Part shown: piece by piece, positions 33,063 through 41,245 of the stretch
Layout of the letters: every line of letters begins with the position of its first letter
Numbering within the stretch: the first letter of the stretch is position 1
Source: Phycisphaerae bacterium
GTDB taxonomy: Bacteria; Planctomycetota; Phycisphaerae; UBA1845; PWPN01
Assembly (NCBI GenBank): GCA_012719955.1
Contig: JAAXZI010000149.1
Span: forward strand, 1-51,242
Length of the DNA stretch: 51,242 bases
Direction: 5' to 3'
Notes under the pieces: generated by a model
What the model was told of the DNA's origin: nothing
The model's input: the letters and a program-made list of their open reading frames with translations, nothing else
Database searches by the model: none
Position numbers and translations under genes: made by a program

Positions 33063-34178
33063 CTACGCGCCGACCAACTGGCGCGGGTGCCGGGGCGCTT
33101 CGTGTGCCTGCAGAGCCGAACGGACCATCGCCCATTCGCCGATGTTCTCCAGCGTGAGCATGCCTACCAGGCGATCCCCGTGGACCACCGGCAGGCTCGT
33201 GCAGCCGCGCTCGCGCATGCGTTGATAGGTCTCATCGAGGACCGCCCCGTCCTCGACCACCGCGCAGTCCCGGTCCATGACCTCGCCGACGCCAAGCGCC
33301 TGGCCGCCCTGGGCCACGGCGCGCAGGAGGGCGTCCCGCCGCAAGACGCCCACGATTCGCCCGTTGGAGAGCACTGGGAAATCCTGCTGGGAGCCGGCCA
33401 GCAACTCGTCAATTGCCCGGGCCAGCGTATCGTGCTCCGACAGCGTCCGGAAATGCGTCATCATGGCTTCGCGGACCGGGATGTTCCGGAACGCCGTGCG
33501 CATGGACGCCATCTGGGCCTCCGCCTCCGCACCCAGGTACACGAATATGGCGATGAGCAACAGGAATGGATTGGTGAACAGCCCCAGGAAGCCGAACAGG
33601 ATGGCCATGGCCTGTCCTACCCCGGCGGCCACGTGCGTGGCCCGGGTATAGCTGAGCCGGGTCGCCAACAATGCCCGCAGCACCCGACCCCCGTCCATGG
33701 GAAACGCGGGCAGCAGGTTGAACAATACCAGGATGACGTTGACCCACATCAGCTTGGCCAGGAACGGACCGCCCACCTCGACCAGTCGCTCCAGCGGAGC
33801 CACCCGGCCGGTCACCGACAGAATCCCGAACAGCACCGCGGCAATGACCACGTTGACCAGTGGGCCGGCCACGGCCACGGCCAGCTCCTGCTTGGGGTCC
33901 TCCGGCATGCGCTCCAGATTGGCCACTCCGCCGATGGGTAGCAGGATGATGTCGCGGGTCTGAATGCCGTAGCGCCGGGCGGTCAGGGCGTGCCCCAGCT
34001 CGTGCAGTACCACGCAACCGAAAATCGCCAGCACGAACCCTACGCCATGCACGGCCATGACCCAACTGTGCGTGCTCATCCAATAGCTGAAGGCAATCCA
34101 TCCAATCAGGATGAGAAATGTCCAATGCATGAAGACGTCAATACCCGCCAGTCGCCCAAGTTTGATGGACCATTTCAC
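33063..34178 (-). CDS. Site-2 protease family (M50) with two CBS domains
   Basis: A 371-residue intramembrane zinc metalloprotease. The zinc motif HELGH (His59, Glu60, His63) is in the second membrane region, and the third ligand lies in LFNLLPAFPMDGGRVLRALL. The N-terminus IKLGRLAGIDVFMHWTFLIL is typical of the CBS-containing group (Rip3/Mj-S2P-like). Two CBS repeats fill the C-terminal third (VREAMMTHFRTLSEHDTLA, DFPVLSNGRIVGVLRRDALL, VGEVMDRDCAVVEDGAVLDE, SLPVVHGDRLVGMLTLENIG) and probably sense an adenine nucleotide. Targets are unknown; such proteases often cut membrane anti-sigma factors or misfolded membrane proteins. Confidence 0.93.
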   Translation of the reverse strand: MKWSIKLGRLAGIDVFMHWTFLILIGWIAFSYWMSTHSWVMAVHGVGFVLAIFGCVVLHELGHALTARRYGIQTRDIILLPIGGVANLERMPEDPKQELAVAVAGPLVNVVIAAVLFGILSVTGRVAPLERLVEVGGPFLAKLMWVNVILVLFNLLPAFPMDGGRVLRALLATRLSYTRATHVAAGVGQAMAILFGFLGLFTNPFLLLIAIFVYLGAEAEAQMASMRTAFRNIPVREAMMTHFRTLSEHDTLARAIDELLAGSQQDFPVLSNGRIVGVLRRDALLRAVAQGGQALGVGEVMDRDCAVVEDGAVLDETYQRMRERGCTSLPVVHGDRLVGMLTLENIGEWAMVRSALQAHEAPRHPRQLVGA

Positions 34179-34280
34179 AATAGGGCTCCTTTCTGCAAGT
34201 ACGGCTCGTCTCTTGCAATTCTAGGACCCTTTCCGGTTGAAGGCTTCGATGCTTTCTGTGGCGACCGGGCATTGCACCAG

Positions 34281-34351
34281 CCGTTCCGGCGTAGCGGCCG
34301 CGCTCTGTACCGGTCGTTCAGAGGTAGCGGCCGGGCTCTGTACCGGCCGTT
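34281..34351. repeat. Repeat family B, inverted copy
   Basis: Two complete units in opposite orientation to the copies near 22 kb, each running GTAGCGGCCG, then CTCTGTACCGG, then CGTT, preceded by a partial unit. Confidence 0.8.
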
Positions 34352-34432
34352 CGTGCCTTGGGGGTATGAAACCGGCGTATCAGAAGCGGGGCGCTGGTGC
34401 CGTTTTCAGTGTGCCTGCTTCACGCCGGATAA

Positions 34433-34527
34433 GGCGGGCAAGATGCCCGCCCTCCAATACAAGCGGGCAGGATGTCCGCCCCCCCCAGAAGGGCTGACCC
34501 CGTTGGGGGGCGGGCATCTTGCCCGCC
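34433..34527. repeat. Repeat family A, three-unit cluster
   Basis: Units at 34433-34451, 34463-34480 and 34509-34527. The third is in the opposite orientation (loop TCT) and is flanked by GGGCTGACCCCG, related to the tail of the copy inside the DHH phosphoesterase gene. Confidence 0.85.
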
Positions 34528-34703
34528 TCATGGGCCGAAGGCGAAACTGGATTGGAGGAAGCGGTGCCGGATGGTGGGAGGACCGCTGACATGAGTGTAA
34601 AATCAAGTCACGTGGGCCACATGAAAAAAATCTCGCGCCCGTCGGGGTGCGCACAATCGGGCGGATTTGCACTCCCGATGCTTCCTCCGCCCGATGTGCG
34701 GTG

Positions 34704-34743
34704 CGCGCCCGGCTTCTCCGGCCCGCCGATCCAGCCGGGCGCG
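34704..34743 (-). terminator. Perfect 11-bp hairpin after the small lipoprotein gene
   Basis: CGCGCCCGGCT (34704-34714) pairs perfectly with AGCCGGGCGCG (34733-34743). It lies 31 bases after the small lipoprotein gene on the minus strand; no T-run is present. Confidence 0.4.
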
Positions 34744-34774
34744 ACACTGGCTGCCCCCGAAGATCGCCGGCGGC

Positions 34775-34960
34775 CTACTCGCCGCCCGAAAAAAGCCGTT
34801 CGATCAGTATCGTTACCGGCGCCTGGATGAACGCGGAGAACGCGGAGCTGGTTCCATCCACCAGGCCGGCCCGCAACCCCTCTTCAAGGGCGCAGCCGCC
34901 ACTGGAGGACAGACTGATCAGCATCAGGATTGAGACGAGAAGCTTCTTGAGCCGTGTCAT
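34775..34960 (-). CDS. Small predicted lipoprotein
   Basis: A 61-residue protein. Residues 1-23 form a signal sequence (LLVSILMLISLSSSGGC) with a lipobox-like SGGC, followed by a short Gly/Ala/Ser stretch and a hydrophobic C-terminal helix (AFSAFIQAPVTILIERLF). AAAGGAT precedes the ATG at normal spacing, and codon use fits the neighbours. I do not recognise a named family; tiny lipoproteins of this shape are common in planctomycetes. It follows the porin gene on the same strand by 76 bases and might share its transcript. Confidence 0.65.
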   Translation of the reverse strand: MTRLKKLLVSILMLISLSSSGGCALEEGLRAGLVDGTSSAFSAFIQAPVTILIERLFSGGE

Positions 34961-35036
34961 AGATGATCCTTTCGAAAATAAAGGGTTCCGGCCGTAGCGT
35001 ACGCTTCACCTCGCTGCGTCGCCCGTTGCCTGTACG

Positions 35037-36557
35037 TTAACGATCCAGTTTCACAGTGGTCTGTACGTAGAAGAAGTCGCTGTCCTCCGACGGTCCGGTG
35101 TTGCGGACAAATGGTCCCGGCAGGAAGTGGGCGTAGCCGACCTCCAACTCCACTTGCTTGAGAAGCTGGTAGCGGGCAGAGATCTCCAGCTCCTGACCGA
35201 CAAAGTCCCCGCTGCGCCCGGTGCGGTCGCGGCGCTGCGGCACGGGACCGAACCATGCGTCGGTGTCGCTGGCCAGCCAGTGAACGCGATACAGGCTTTC
35301 CACGCGCAACTTCTCCAGCGGATTGAGCATCACGCGCAAAGCCGGGCTGATGGTGTTCCGGAGCTCGAAGATGTCCATCATGCTGTAGGGATGACCCACG
35401 CCATAGAGCCGGTCAAACCGCTCGCTCTTGCGGTCCCTGGGATCGCGATCGCCGGTGGCATACACCACCAGGGCCGAGAGCCGGGGCTTCCACTTGTGTT
35501 TGAAGGTGTAGCCCACCTCGCTGAAGGAGGCGAACGCGCATTGATCCTGATGGTTGTCCTCGCCAAACTGGAACATCACGTCGACATCGTAATCGAATCC
35601 CGTCTTGCCGATGTCGCCATAGGCATGAAGGCCCATGGTGTGAAGCTCGCGGTCGGCGGTCTGCCCCTTGCCATCCTGGTCGAGGATGAAGTAATACGGC
35701 TCCAGGGTGATGAATCGCGACCACCTCCGCCAGGCGCCGACCATACCATAGAGCCACTGCTCCTCGTTGGAGCGGTCCGGCCGCACGAGGCGCCGCTCCA
35801 CCGGTTGCACGGCGAAGAAGTCGAACTGCCAGTCATTGGCCTGGCGGCCGAGCTGCAGTCGGAAGCCGTCATACGCGTTCACCGTGTTGCGCCAGCGGTT
35901 GCGCCCGACCAGCCGCCGATCGACGTATTCGAAGGACATCCGCCCGACCTGGAAACGCAGCGGACGACCCTGGCCCAACGCGCCCTTGAAATACAGCTCG
36001 CCGAAGAGCTGGAGGATGTCGTTCTCGTCCACGTCGCGATCAGTTTCGGGGAAATTACTGCCGAACTGGCGGGCGTCCTGAAACTCGAATCCGAATCGGA
36101 ACGGGTCCAGGATCTCACGAATGCCGATGTAGGCCCGAGAGCGCAGGAGGAACTTATCGTCATTTTCGAGATCGAGGCGATAATCGTCTCTGCGCAGCTC
36201 GAACCGGGTGCGATGCTCGGCGCCGAATTCCAACCAGGTGAGATCCTCCGTGCCGGGAAAACCATACTTGTCCACCGTCTTGACATAGCTGGGTGGTTCA
36301 GGTTCCGGCCGGGCACCGAGGGCCTTGGACGCCACGTAATAGTTGCGTTCCTTGGGTTTGCTCTCTTTGCTTTTCTCCTTGTCTGTGTCCTGTTCCTCCG
36401 CCGGTCTGGAAGCCGGAACTTCGGCTTCCGGCGAGTCGGTCGGTGCCGTTGTCACTGCGGGGGCGGCCTGCTCCGCAACGGCGGCGAAAACCGTCTGGCC
36501 GGCCGCCGCCCAAAGCGGAAGTAACCCATAGATGACTCTTCCCTGCGTCAGTCTCAT
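35037..36557 (-). CDS. AlgE-like outer-membrane beta-barrel porin
   Basis: A 506-residue protein with a signal peptide (residues 1-26), a low-complexity Pro/Glu/Lys linker (about 27-70) and a C-terminal beta-barrel of the alginate-export (AlgE-like) type. Barrel strands alternate aromatic and charged residues, for example LTWLEFGAEHRTRFELRRDD, LRFQVGRMSFEYVDRRLVGR, WQFDFFAVQPVERR and the final SDFFYVQTTVKLDR, which ends in an Arg rather than the usual aromatic. The proteins act as anion-selective or polyuronate channels. Lying downstream of cysA on the same strand, it may serve sulfate entry, but the 276-base gap makes cotranscription uncertain. ATG 36557 is chosen for its AGGAG and signal peptide. 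Confidence 0.78.
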   Translation of the reverse strand: MRLTQGRVIYGLLPLWAAAGQTVFAAVAEQAAPAVTTAPTDSPEAEVPASRPAEEQDTDKEKSKESKPKERNYYVASKALGARPEPEPPSYVKTVDKYGFPGTEDLTWLEFGAEHRTRFELRRDDYRLDLENDDKFLLRSRAYIGIREILDPFRFGFEFQDARQFGSNFPETDRDVDENDILQLFGELYFKGALGQGRPLRFQVGRMSFEYVDRRLVGRNRWRNTVNAYDGFRLQLGRQANDWQFDFFAVQPVERRLVRPDRSNEEQWLYGMVGAWRRWSRFITLEPYYFILDQDGKGQTADRELHTMGLHAYGDIGKTGFDYDVDVMFQFGEDNHQDQCAFASFSEVGYTFKHKWKPRLSALVVYATGDRDPRDRKSERFDRLYGVGHPYSMMDIFELRNTISPALRVMLNPLEKLRVESLYRVHWLASDTDAWFGPVPQRRDRTGRSGDFVGQELEISARYQLLKQVELEVGYAHFLPGPFVRNTGPSEDSDFFYVQTTVKLDR

Positions 36558-36692
36558 CGCGATATCTCCTGCGGCGGGCATGAGGAAGAATCTCCGCATG
36601 GCCGGCGCGAAGCGCACGCCTTTCATTGCCTGGACAGCGTGGGTACAAAATGGTTACGCATGACGGACGCTGATATGCGTACTTCGACCCCT

Positions 36693-36711
36693 GCCGGCAG
36701 TTACTGCCGGC
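36693..36711 (-). terminator. Palindromic hairpin after cysA
   Basis: GCCGGCAGT and ACTGCCGGC are perfect complements around a single base at 36693-36711. It may close the sulfate transport operon; no T-run follows. Confidence 0.35.
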
Positions 36712-36833
36712 TAACTGGCGGGGGGGGCGGACACTTCCCGTCCCAGTCGCTCAATCAGCGTCAAGAGAAGAAGAAAAACTGATATGTCGTGTTCACTTGC
36801 AACAGGGCATAGTTCACCTCTTTCGTGCCCCCT

Positions 36834-37910
36834 TCAGATCACGTAATCTTCCATGAAGACCCTCATGTTCTTCGGGCTGACGTACACGTCGTCGCCCCGC
36901 TTGATGCCCATGCTCTGGAAGCGATCGCGCGGCATCTCGACCTGCACGGACTCGCCGTTCTCGCTCTCCAGGAGCAGTTTGGCCTGCGGGCCGGCGGCGT
37001 TGATGTGAATGACTCTGGCCCGAAACGAGGGCTGGCCGTTCTTGTGCGTGTTCACCTCCAGCTCGTGCGGCCGGATAAAGGCTCGCGCGGCCCGGCCGGC
37101 CTGGTTGTGAAACAGGCTGGACGGGTCAACTTCCAGCGGGCCGAAGAAGGCCCGGCCGGTCTCCAGCCGCCCCTGAAAGACATTCACCGTCCCCAGGAAG
37201 TTCATTACAAACTCGTTGGCCGGATGGTTGAACACTTCTTCGGGCGTGCCGATCTGCACGATGCGGCCCTGGTTCATGATGACCACGCGATCGGCTACCT
37301 CCAGGGCCTCCTCCTGGTCGTGCGTGACGAACACGCTGGTGACGTGGATCTCGTCGTGCAATCGCCGCAGCCATTGCCGCAGCTCCTGGCGAACCTTGGC
37401 GTCGAGGGCGCCGAAAGGTTCGTCGAGGAGCAGCACCTTCGGCTCGACCGCCAAAGCGCGGGCCAGGGCCACGCGCTGCTTTTGCCCCCCGGAAAGCTGA
37501 CTCGGATAGCGGTTGGCGAGCCATTCGAGCTGGACCAGCGCCAGCAGCTTCTGGACCCGCTCGCGGATCTCCCGGCGCGAGGGACGCTGCTGCCAGGGCC
37601 GGACCCGCAGGCCGAAGGCCACGTTCTCGAAGACGGTCATGTGCTTGAACAGGGCGTAATGCTGAAAGACAAAGCCCACGCCGCGGGTGGTCACGCTGCG
37701 ATCGGCCACGTCTTGGTCGTGAAACAGAATAGCTCCGCTGTCCGGGTCCGGCCTTTCGAGCCCGGCAATCACCCGCAGCAGCGTGGTCTTGCCCGAACCC
37801 GACGGCCCCAGCAGCGCGACCAGTTCTCCGGTCTGGATGTCCAGGCTGACCTGATCCAGCGCCGCAAAGCTGCCGAAGTGCTTGCTGATGTTCTGGATTC
37901 GAATACTCAT
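36834..37910 (-). CDS. cysA: Sulfate ABC transporter ATPase
   Basis: A 358-residue ABC ATPase of the CysA type that powers sulfate/thiosulfate import. Visible are Walker [14 protein letters not shown], the Q-loop [20 protein letters not shown], the ABC signature [16 protein letters not shown], Walker [14 protein letters not shown] and the switch His in [15 protein letters not shown]. The C-terminal 120 residues are a TOBE-like regulatory domain. The start is ATG 37910, overlapping the cysW stop by four bases (ATGA); a longer in-frame ATG upstream would lie deep in cysW. It is the last gene of the sbp-cysT-cysW-cysA operon. Confidence 0.95.
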   Translation of the reverse strand: MSIRIQNISKHFGSFAALDQVSLDIQTGELVALLGPSGSGKTTLLRVIAGLERPDPDSGAILFHDQDVADRSVTTRGVGFVFQHYALFKHMTVFENVAFGLRVRPWQQRPSRREIRERVQKLLALVQLEWLANRYPSQLSGGQKQRVALARALAVEPKVLLLDEPFGALDAKVRQELRQWLRRLHDEIHVTSVFVTHDQEEALEVADRVVIMNQGRIVQIGTPEEVFNHPANEFVMNFLGTVNVFQGRLETGRAFFGPLEVDPSSLFHNQAGRAARAFIRPHELEVNTHKNGQPSFRARVIHINAAGPQAKLLLESENGESVQVEMPRDRFQSMGIKRGDDVYVSPKNMRVFMEDYVI

Positions 37911-38833
37911 GCGGGTCCTCCCGGTCCTGGCGTTGCTCCGCCTCGCTTCAATTCCCGGCGGTATCTCCACTCCACCGCGCTCTTTACGGCCAGAGTGACC
38001 AGGGCGAGCACCGCGAGCAGCGAGGCCACCGCGAAAGCCGCCACAAAGTTGTATTCATTGTACAGGACTTCCACGTGCAGCGGCATGGTGTTGGTCAGGC
38101 CCCGAATGTGGCCGGAGACCACCGATACCGCTCCGAACTCGCCCATGGCCCGGGCGTTGCACAGAATCACCCCGTACAGCAGGCCCCATTTGATATTGGG
38201 CAGCGTGACCCGCCGGAAGGTTTGCCAGCCGCTGGCCCCCAGGGACAGGGCGGCCTCCTCTTCCTCATTGCCCTGGGCCTGCATGAGCGGGATCAGCTCG
38301 CGGGCCACAAAGGGGAAAGTGACGAAGATGGTGGCCAGAACAATGCCCGGCACCGCGAAGATGATCTTGATATCATGCGCCGCCAGCCAGGGGCCCAGCC
38401 ACCCCTGCAGGCCGAACAGCAACACGTAAATCAGGCCCGAAATCACGGGCGAGACCGCAAAGGGCAGGTCGATCAGCGTGATCAACACGCTCTTGCCCAC
38501 AAAGTCGAATTTCGCGATGGCCCACGAGGCCGCCACGCCGAACACCAGATTGGCCGGCACGGCCAGGGCGGCGGTCAGCAGGGTCAGCTTGATGGCCGCG
38601 AGGGCGTCGGGCTCTCGAAGCGATTCCCAGTAGGCCGCCGTGCCCTTGGCGAACGCTTCCGCAAAAACCACCGCCAGCGGTGCGCCGAGGAACACGCCCA
38701 GAAAAACCAGGGCAATGGTGATCAGGACGCCGCGCACCGCCAGCGGCTCGGTGGTGGCCGGGGTCGAAGGACCTCCAATTCCACCCCGCTGGGGCTTCGT
38801 GGGTTGTAAGATTAGTGCCGTATCCACTTTCAC
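37907..38833 (-). CDS. cysW: Sulfate ABC transporter permease CysW
   Basis: A 308-residue inner-membrane permease with about six membrane helices. The binding-protein-dependent transport signature, [20 protein letters not shown] then [11 protein letters not shown], contains the EAA loop that docks on Cys[21 protein letters not shown] is characteristic of sulfate permeases. The GTG at 38833 overlaps the cysT stop (GTGTGA), so translation is coupled; GGTGGAG precedes it. An upstream ATG at 38902 would overlap cysT by 73 bases and adds unrelated residues. Confidence 0.93.
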   Translation of the reverse strand: MKVDTALILQPTKPQRGGIGGPSTPATTEPLAVRGVLITIALVFLGVFLGAPLAVVFAEAFAKGTAAYWESLREPDALAAIKLTLLTAALAVPANLVFGVAASWAIAKFDFVGKSVLITLIDLPFAVSPVISGLIYVLLFGLQGWLGPWLAAHDIKIIFAVPGIVLATIFVTFPFVARELIPLMQAQGNEEEEAALSLGASGWQTFRRVTLPNIKWGLLYGVILCNARAMGEFGAVSVVSGHIRGLTNTMPLHVEVLYNEYNFVAAFAVASLLAVLALVTLAVKSAVEWRYRRELKRGGATPGPGGPA

Positions 38834-39714
38834 ACTCCACCGGCGGAGGGGCTGACCCGCAGGGTGATCCGCGCTGCCACATGTCTGCGGGCGCTCCACC
38901 ACTGCAGCAGGTTGATCATCAACAACAGAAGAAATGAGGCCAGCAACATCACGACCGCGATGGCCGTGGCACTGCCAACATCGTATTCCTCGAGCTTCAT
39001 GATGATCAAGAGTGGGGGAATCTCCGTTTCTCCCACGATGTTGCCGGATATAAATACCACCGATCCGTATTCACCCAGCGCCCGGGCCAGGGCCAGGGTG
39101 AAGCCGGTCAGCATGGCCGGCCACAACTCCGGCAGAATGACCCGCCGGAGGGTGGTTATACGTCGCGCGCCCAGGCTGGCCGCGGCCTCCTCCAGCTCAC
39201 GATCCAGATCCTCGATCACCGGCTGAAGCGTCCGCACCACGAAGGGCAGGCCGATGAACGTCAATGCCACTACCACTCCCAGCGGTGCAAACGCCACCCG
39301 GATCCCCAGCGGCTCCAGATACCGGCCCAGCCAGCCGTTCTCCGTGTAGAGCGTGGTCAACGCGATGCCGGCCACGGCCGTCGGCAGTGCGAAGGGCAGA
39401 TCCACCATCGCGTCCAGTACCCGTCGCCCGATGAACCGGTAACGCACCAGCACCCAGGCCGCCAGCGAACCGAACACCAGGTTGATCAGTGCCCCGGCCA
39501 GCGAGGCCCCGAAGCTGAGCTTGTAAGCGGCCAACGTCCGCGGGTCGGTCACCGTGGCCCAGAACTGTTCCCAGGTCAGCTCGGTCGTCTTCAGGATCAA
39601 CGCCGAGAGCGGAATCAGCACCACCAGGCTCAGGTATAGCAGAGTGAAACCCAGGGTCAGTCCGAAGCCGGGAATCACGCTGGGAGTCTTAATACGGCCA
39701 AGCAGCGGGCTCAT
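38830..39714 (-). CDS. cysT: Sulfate ABC transporter permease CysT
   Basis: A 294-residue permease paired with CysW. It begins [20 protein letters not shown] and has about six membrane helices. The EAA loop is [20 protein letters not shown] then LPELWPAML; the following [19 protein letters not shown] and [11 protein letters not shown] are typical of CysT/CysU. GGGAGA lies upstream of the ATG, and the sbp stop is only eight bases before it. It forms the membrane channel with CysW. Confidence 0.95.
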   Translation of the reverse strand: MSPLLGRIKTPSVIPGFGLTLGFTLLYLSLVVLIPLSALILKTTELTWEQFWATVTDPRTLAAYKLSFGASLAGALINLVFGSLAAWVLVRYRFIGRRVLDAMVDLPFALPTAVAGIALTTLYTENGWLGRYLEPLGIRVAFAPLGVVVALTFIGLPFVVRTLQPVIEDLDRELEEAAASLGARRITTLRRVILPELWPAMLTGFTLALARALGEYGSVVFISGNIVGETEIPPLLIIMKLEEYDVGSATAIAVVMLLASFLLLLMINLLQWWSARRHVAARITLRVSPSAGGV

Positions 39715-39722
39715 CAGCTTCT

Positions 39723-40739
39723 CTATCTCCCTGGCCGGTAGATGCGGTCAAAGGTCGCGCCGCTGGCGAAGTGGGCCTTGTGGGCCTTGTTCCACCCGCC
39801 GAAGACCTCGTCGACCGTAAACAGCTTGACTTTGGGGAACTCCACTCCGGCAGCCTTGGCGGCGGCCTCGACGCGCGGCCGGTAGTGATTGCGGGCCACG
39901 ATCTGCTGAGCCTCATCAGAGTAGAGGAATTGCAGGTATGCCGTGGCCACCTCGCGCGTGCCGCGCTTGTCCACCACTTTGTCCACGACGGCCACCGGAG
40001 GCTCCGCGAGGATGCTCACCGAGGGGACTATCAGCTCAAACTTGTCCTTGCCCAGTTCCTTGGTGGCCAGAAGGGCCTCGTTTTCCCATGCCAGCAGCAC
40101 GTCGCCGATCCCGCGCTGAACGAAGGTGTTGGTCGCGTCGCGAGCCCCGGTAGGCAGGATGGGGGCGTTCTTGAACAACTTGGTGACGAATTCCCTGGCT
40201 TTCGCTTCGTCGCCCCCTGGCTGTTGAAGGGCGTAACCCCAGGCGGCCAGGTAGTTGTAACGCGCTCCCCCGGAGGTCTTGGGATTGGGCGAAATGACCT
40301 TCACGCCGGGCTTGACTAGGTCGTCCCAATTCTTGATCCCCTTGGGGTTGCCCTTGCGGACCAGAAAGACGATGGTGGAGGTATACGGCGAGCTGTTGTA
40401 AGGGAGCCGCTTTTGCCAGTCGGCGGGCAACAGGCCGGCCCGCGCCGCGATCTCATCGATGTCATAAGCCTGGGCCAGGGTGACGACGTCCGCTTCCAGA
40501 CCGTCGATGACCGCCCGGGCCTGCTTGCCGGCTCCGCCATGCGATTGCCGAATCTCGACCGTCTTTCCGGTCTTGGCCTGCCAACGTTTGGCGAACGCCT
40601 CGTTGATCTCCCGGTAGAGTTCCCGCGTGGGATCGTAGCTGACGTTGAGCAGTGTGATGTCCGCTCCCGCTCCAATCGAGGGCAGAATCGATATCAGCCC
40701 GAAACCCAAAAGGCTTGCCCAAATCCTCGTCCCGCTCAT
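39723..40739 (-). CDS. sbp: Periplasmic sulfate-binding protein
   Basis: A 338-residue exported substrate-binding protein. A signal peptide (residues 1-26, ending SIGAGA) is followed by [20 protein letters not shown] and [20 protein letters not shown] then TLAQAYDID, the signature of the Sbp/CysP family. [20 protein letters not shown] and [13 protein letters not shown] add further family contacts to the anion. It captures sulfate, and possibly thiosulfate, for CysTWA. It is the first gene of the operon. GGAAAGGA precedes the ATG. A near-consensus sigma-54 promoter lies at 40782-40797, with direct repeats behind it. Confidence 0.96.
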   Translation of the reverse strand: MSGTRIWASLLGFGLISILPSIGAGADITLLNVSYDPTRELYREINEAFAKRWQAKTGKTVEIRQSHGGAGKQARAVIDGLEADVVTLAQAYDIDEIAARAGLLPADWQKRLPYNSSPYTSTIVFLVRKGNPKGIKNWDDLVKPGVKVISPNPKTSGGARYNYLAAWGYALQQPGGDEAKAREFVTKLFKNAPILPTGARDATNTFVQRGIGDVLLAWENEALLATKELGKDKFELIVPSVSILAEPPVAVVDKVVDKRGTREVATAYLQFLYSDEAQQIVARNHYRPRVEAAAKAAGVEFPKVKLFTVDEVFGGWNKAHKAHFASGATFDRIYRPGR

Positions 40740-40781
40740 ATGTCTTTAATCCTTTCCGGCACCTGAGTCCGCCATGTATAT

Positions 40782-40797
40782 TGCATGGCCCGTGCCA
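40782..40797 (-). promoter_or_regulatory. Sigma-54 promoter of the sulfate transport operon
   Basis: On the minus strand the sequence is TGGCACG-GGCC-ATGCA. It matches the -24/-12 consensus TGGCACG-N4-TTGCA at 11 of 12 defined positions, with GG and GC at the required 10-base separation. The start would be near 40771, giving a leader of about 32 bases that contains the sbp ribosome-binding site. Confidence 0.75.
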
Positions 40798-40859
40798 ATC
40801 CGGCCCAGGGGCCTTCTTGAGCCTTGCAGACCCGTTTTAATGCACACCATTATTTGAAA

Positions 40860-40916
40860 GCTGTGATATGTGATGGGAGGGCTGTTAAATATGATCGATA
40901 TGCTGTTGTATTTGAC
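40860..40916. promoter_or_regulatory. Three phased direct repeats, candidate activator sites
   Basis: GCTGTGATATGTGAT (40860), GCTGTTAAATATGAT (40881) and GCTGTTGTATTTGAC (40902) recur at exactly 21 bases, two turns of the helix. A weaker GCTGTT follows at 40918. Relative to the inferred sulfate-operon start they lie at about -90 to -145, the usual place for sigma-54 enhancer sites. Confidence 0.6.
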
Positions 40917-41102
40917 GGCTGTTTTCGGATAAGGTATTTACGATGTTTCTGCCGTGGACGGGCGGGCGCCTGGTCACGCCCGGCTGGCTGCTCTGGAGGA
41001 GGTCGGGCCTCTTGCCGGGCGCAGGGATGCGTGCCTGCTCGCCTGATTGGGTGCGAGACTGGTGCTCTTTGCAACCCGGGAGTTTCGCGCTTCGGCCCAT
41101 GA

Positions 41103-41170
41103 GGCGGGCAGGATGCCCGCCCCCCGACAAAGCTGGCCGGCTCCTCCGGAGGGCGGGCATCTTGCCCGCC
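41103..41170. repeat. Repeat family A, two units in opposite orientation
   Basis: Units at 41103-41121 (loop GGA) and 41152-41170 (loop TCT) face each other across 30 bases and could also pair with each other as a larger stem. Confidence 0.85.
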
Positions 41171-41245
41171 TGATCCGACGAGAAATGGGTGTGCTGAAAG
41201 CGACACGGGTTCATTGGAACTGACACTCGTTGCTAGGATGAGCTC

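Larger units (their letters stand above)
34179..34774. other. Repeat-filled intergenic region
   Basis: About 600 bases with repeat family B (34281-34351), three family A units (34433-34527) and a perfect 11-bp hairpin (34704-34743). No gene is supported. Confidence 0.65.
40740..41245. other. Divergent regulatory region, sulfate operon and sigma-54 activator
   Basis: These 506 bases hold the sigma-54 promoter for sbp, three 21-base-phased direct repeats, an unusually AT-rich stretch at about 40845-40945, and two inverted family A units (41103-41170). No gene is supported. AGGATGAG precedes the activator's ATG. Confidence 0.7.
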
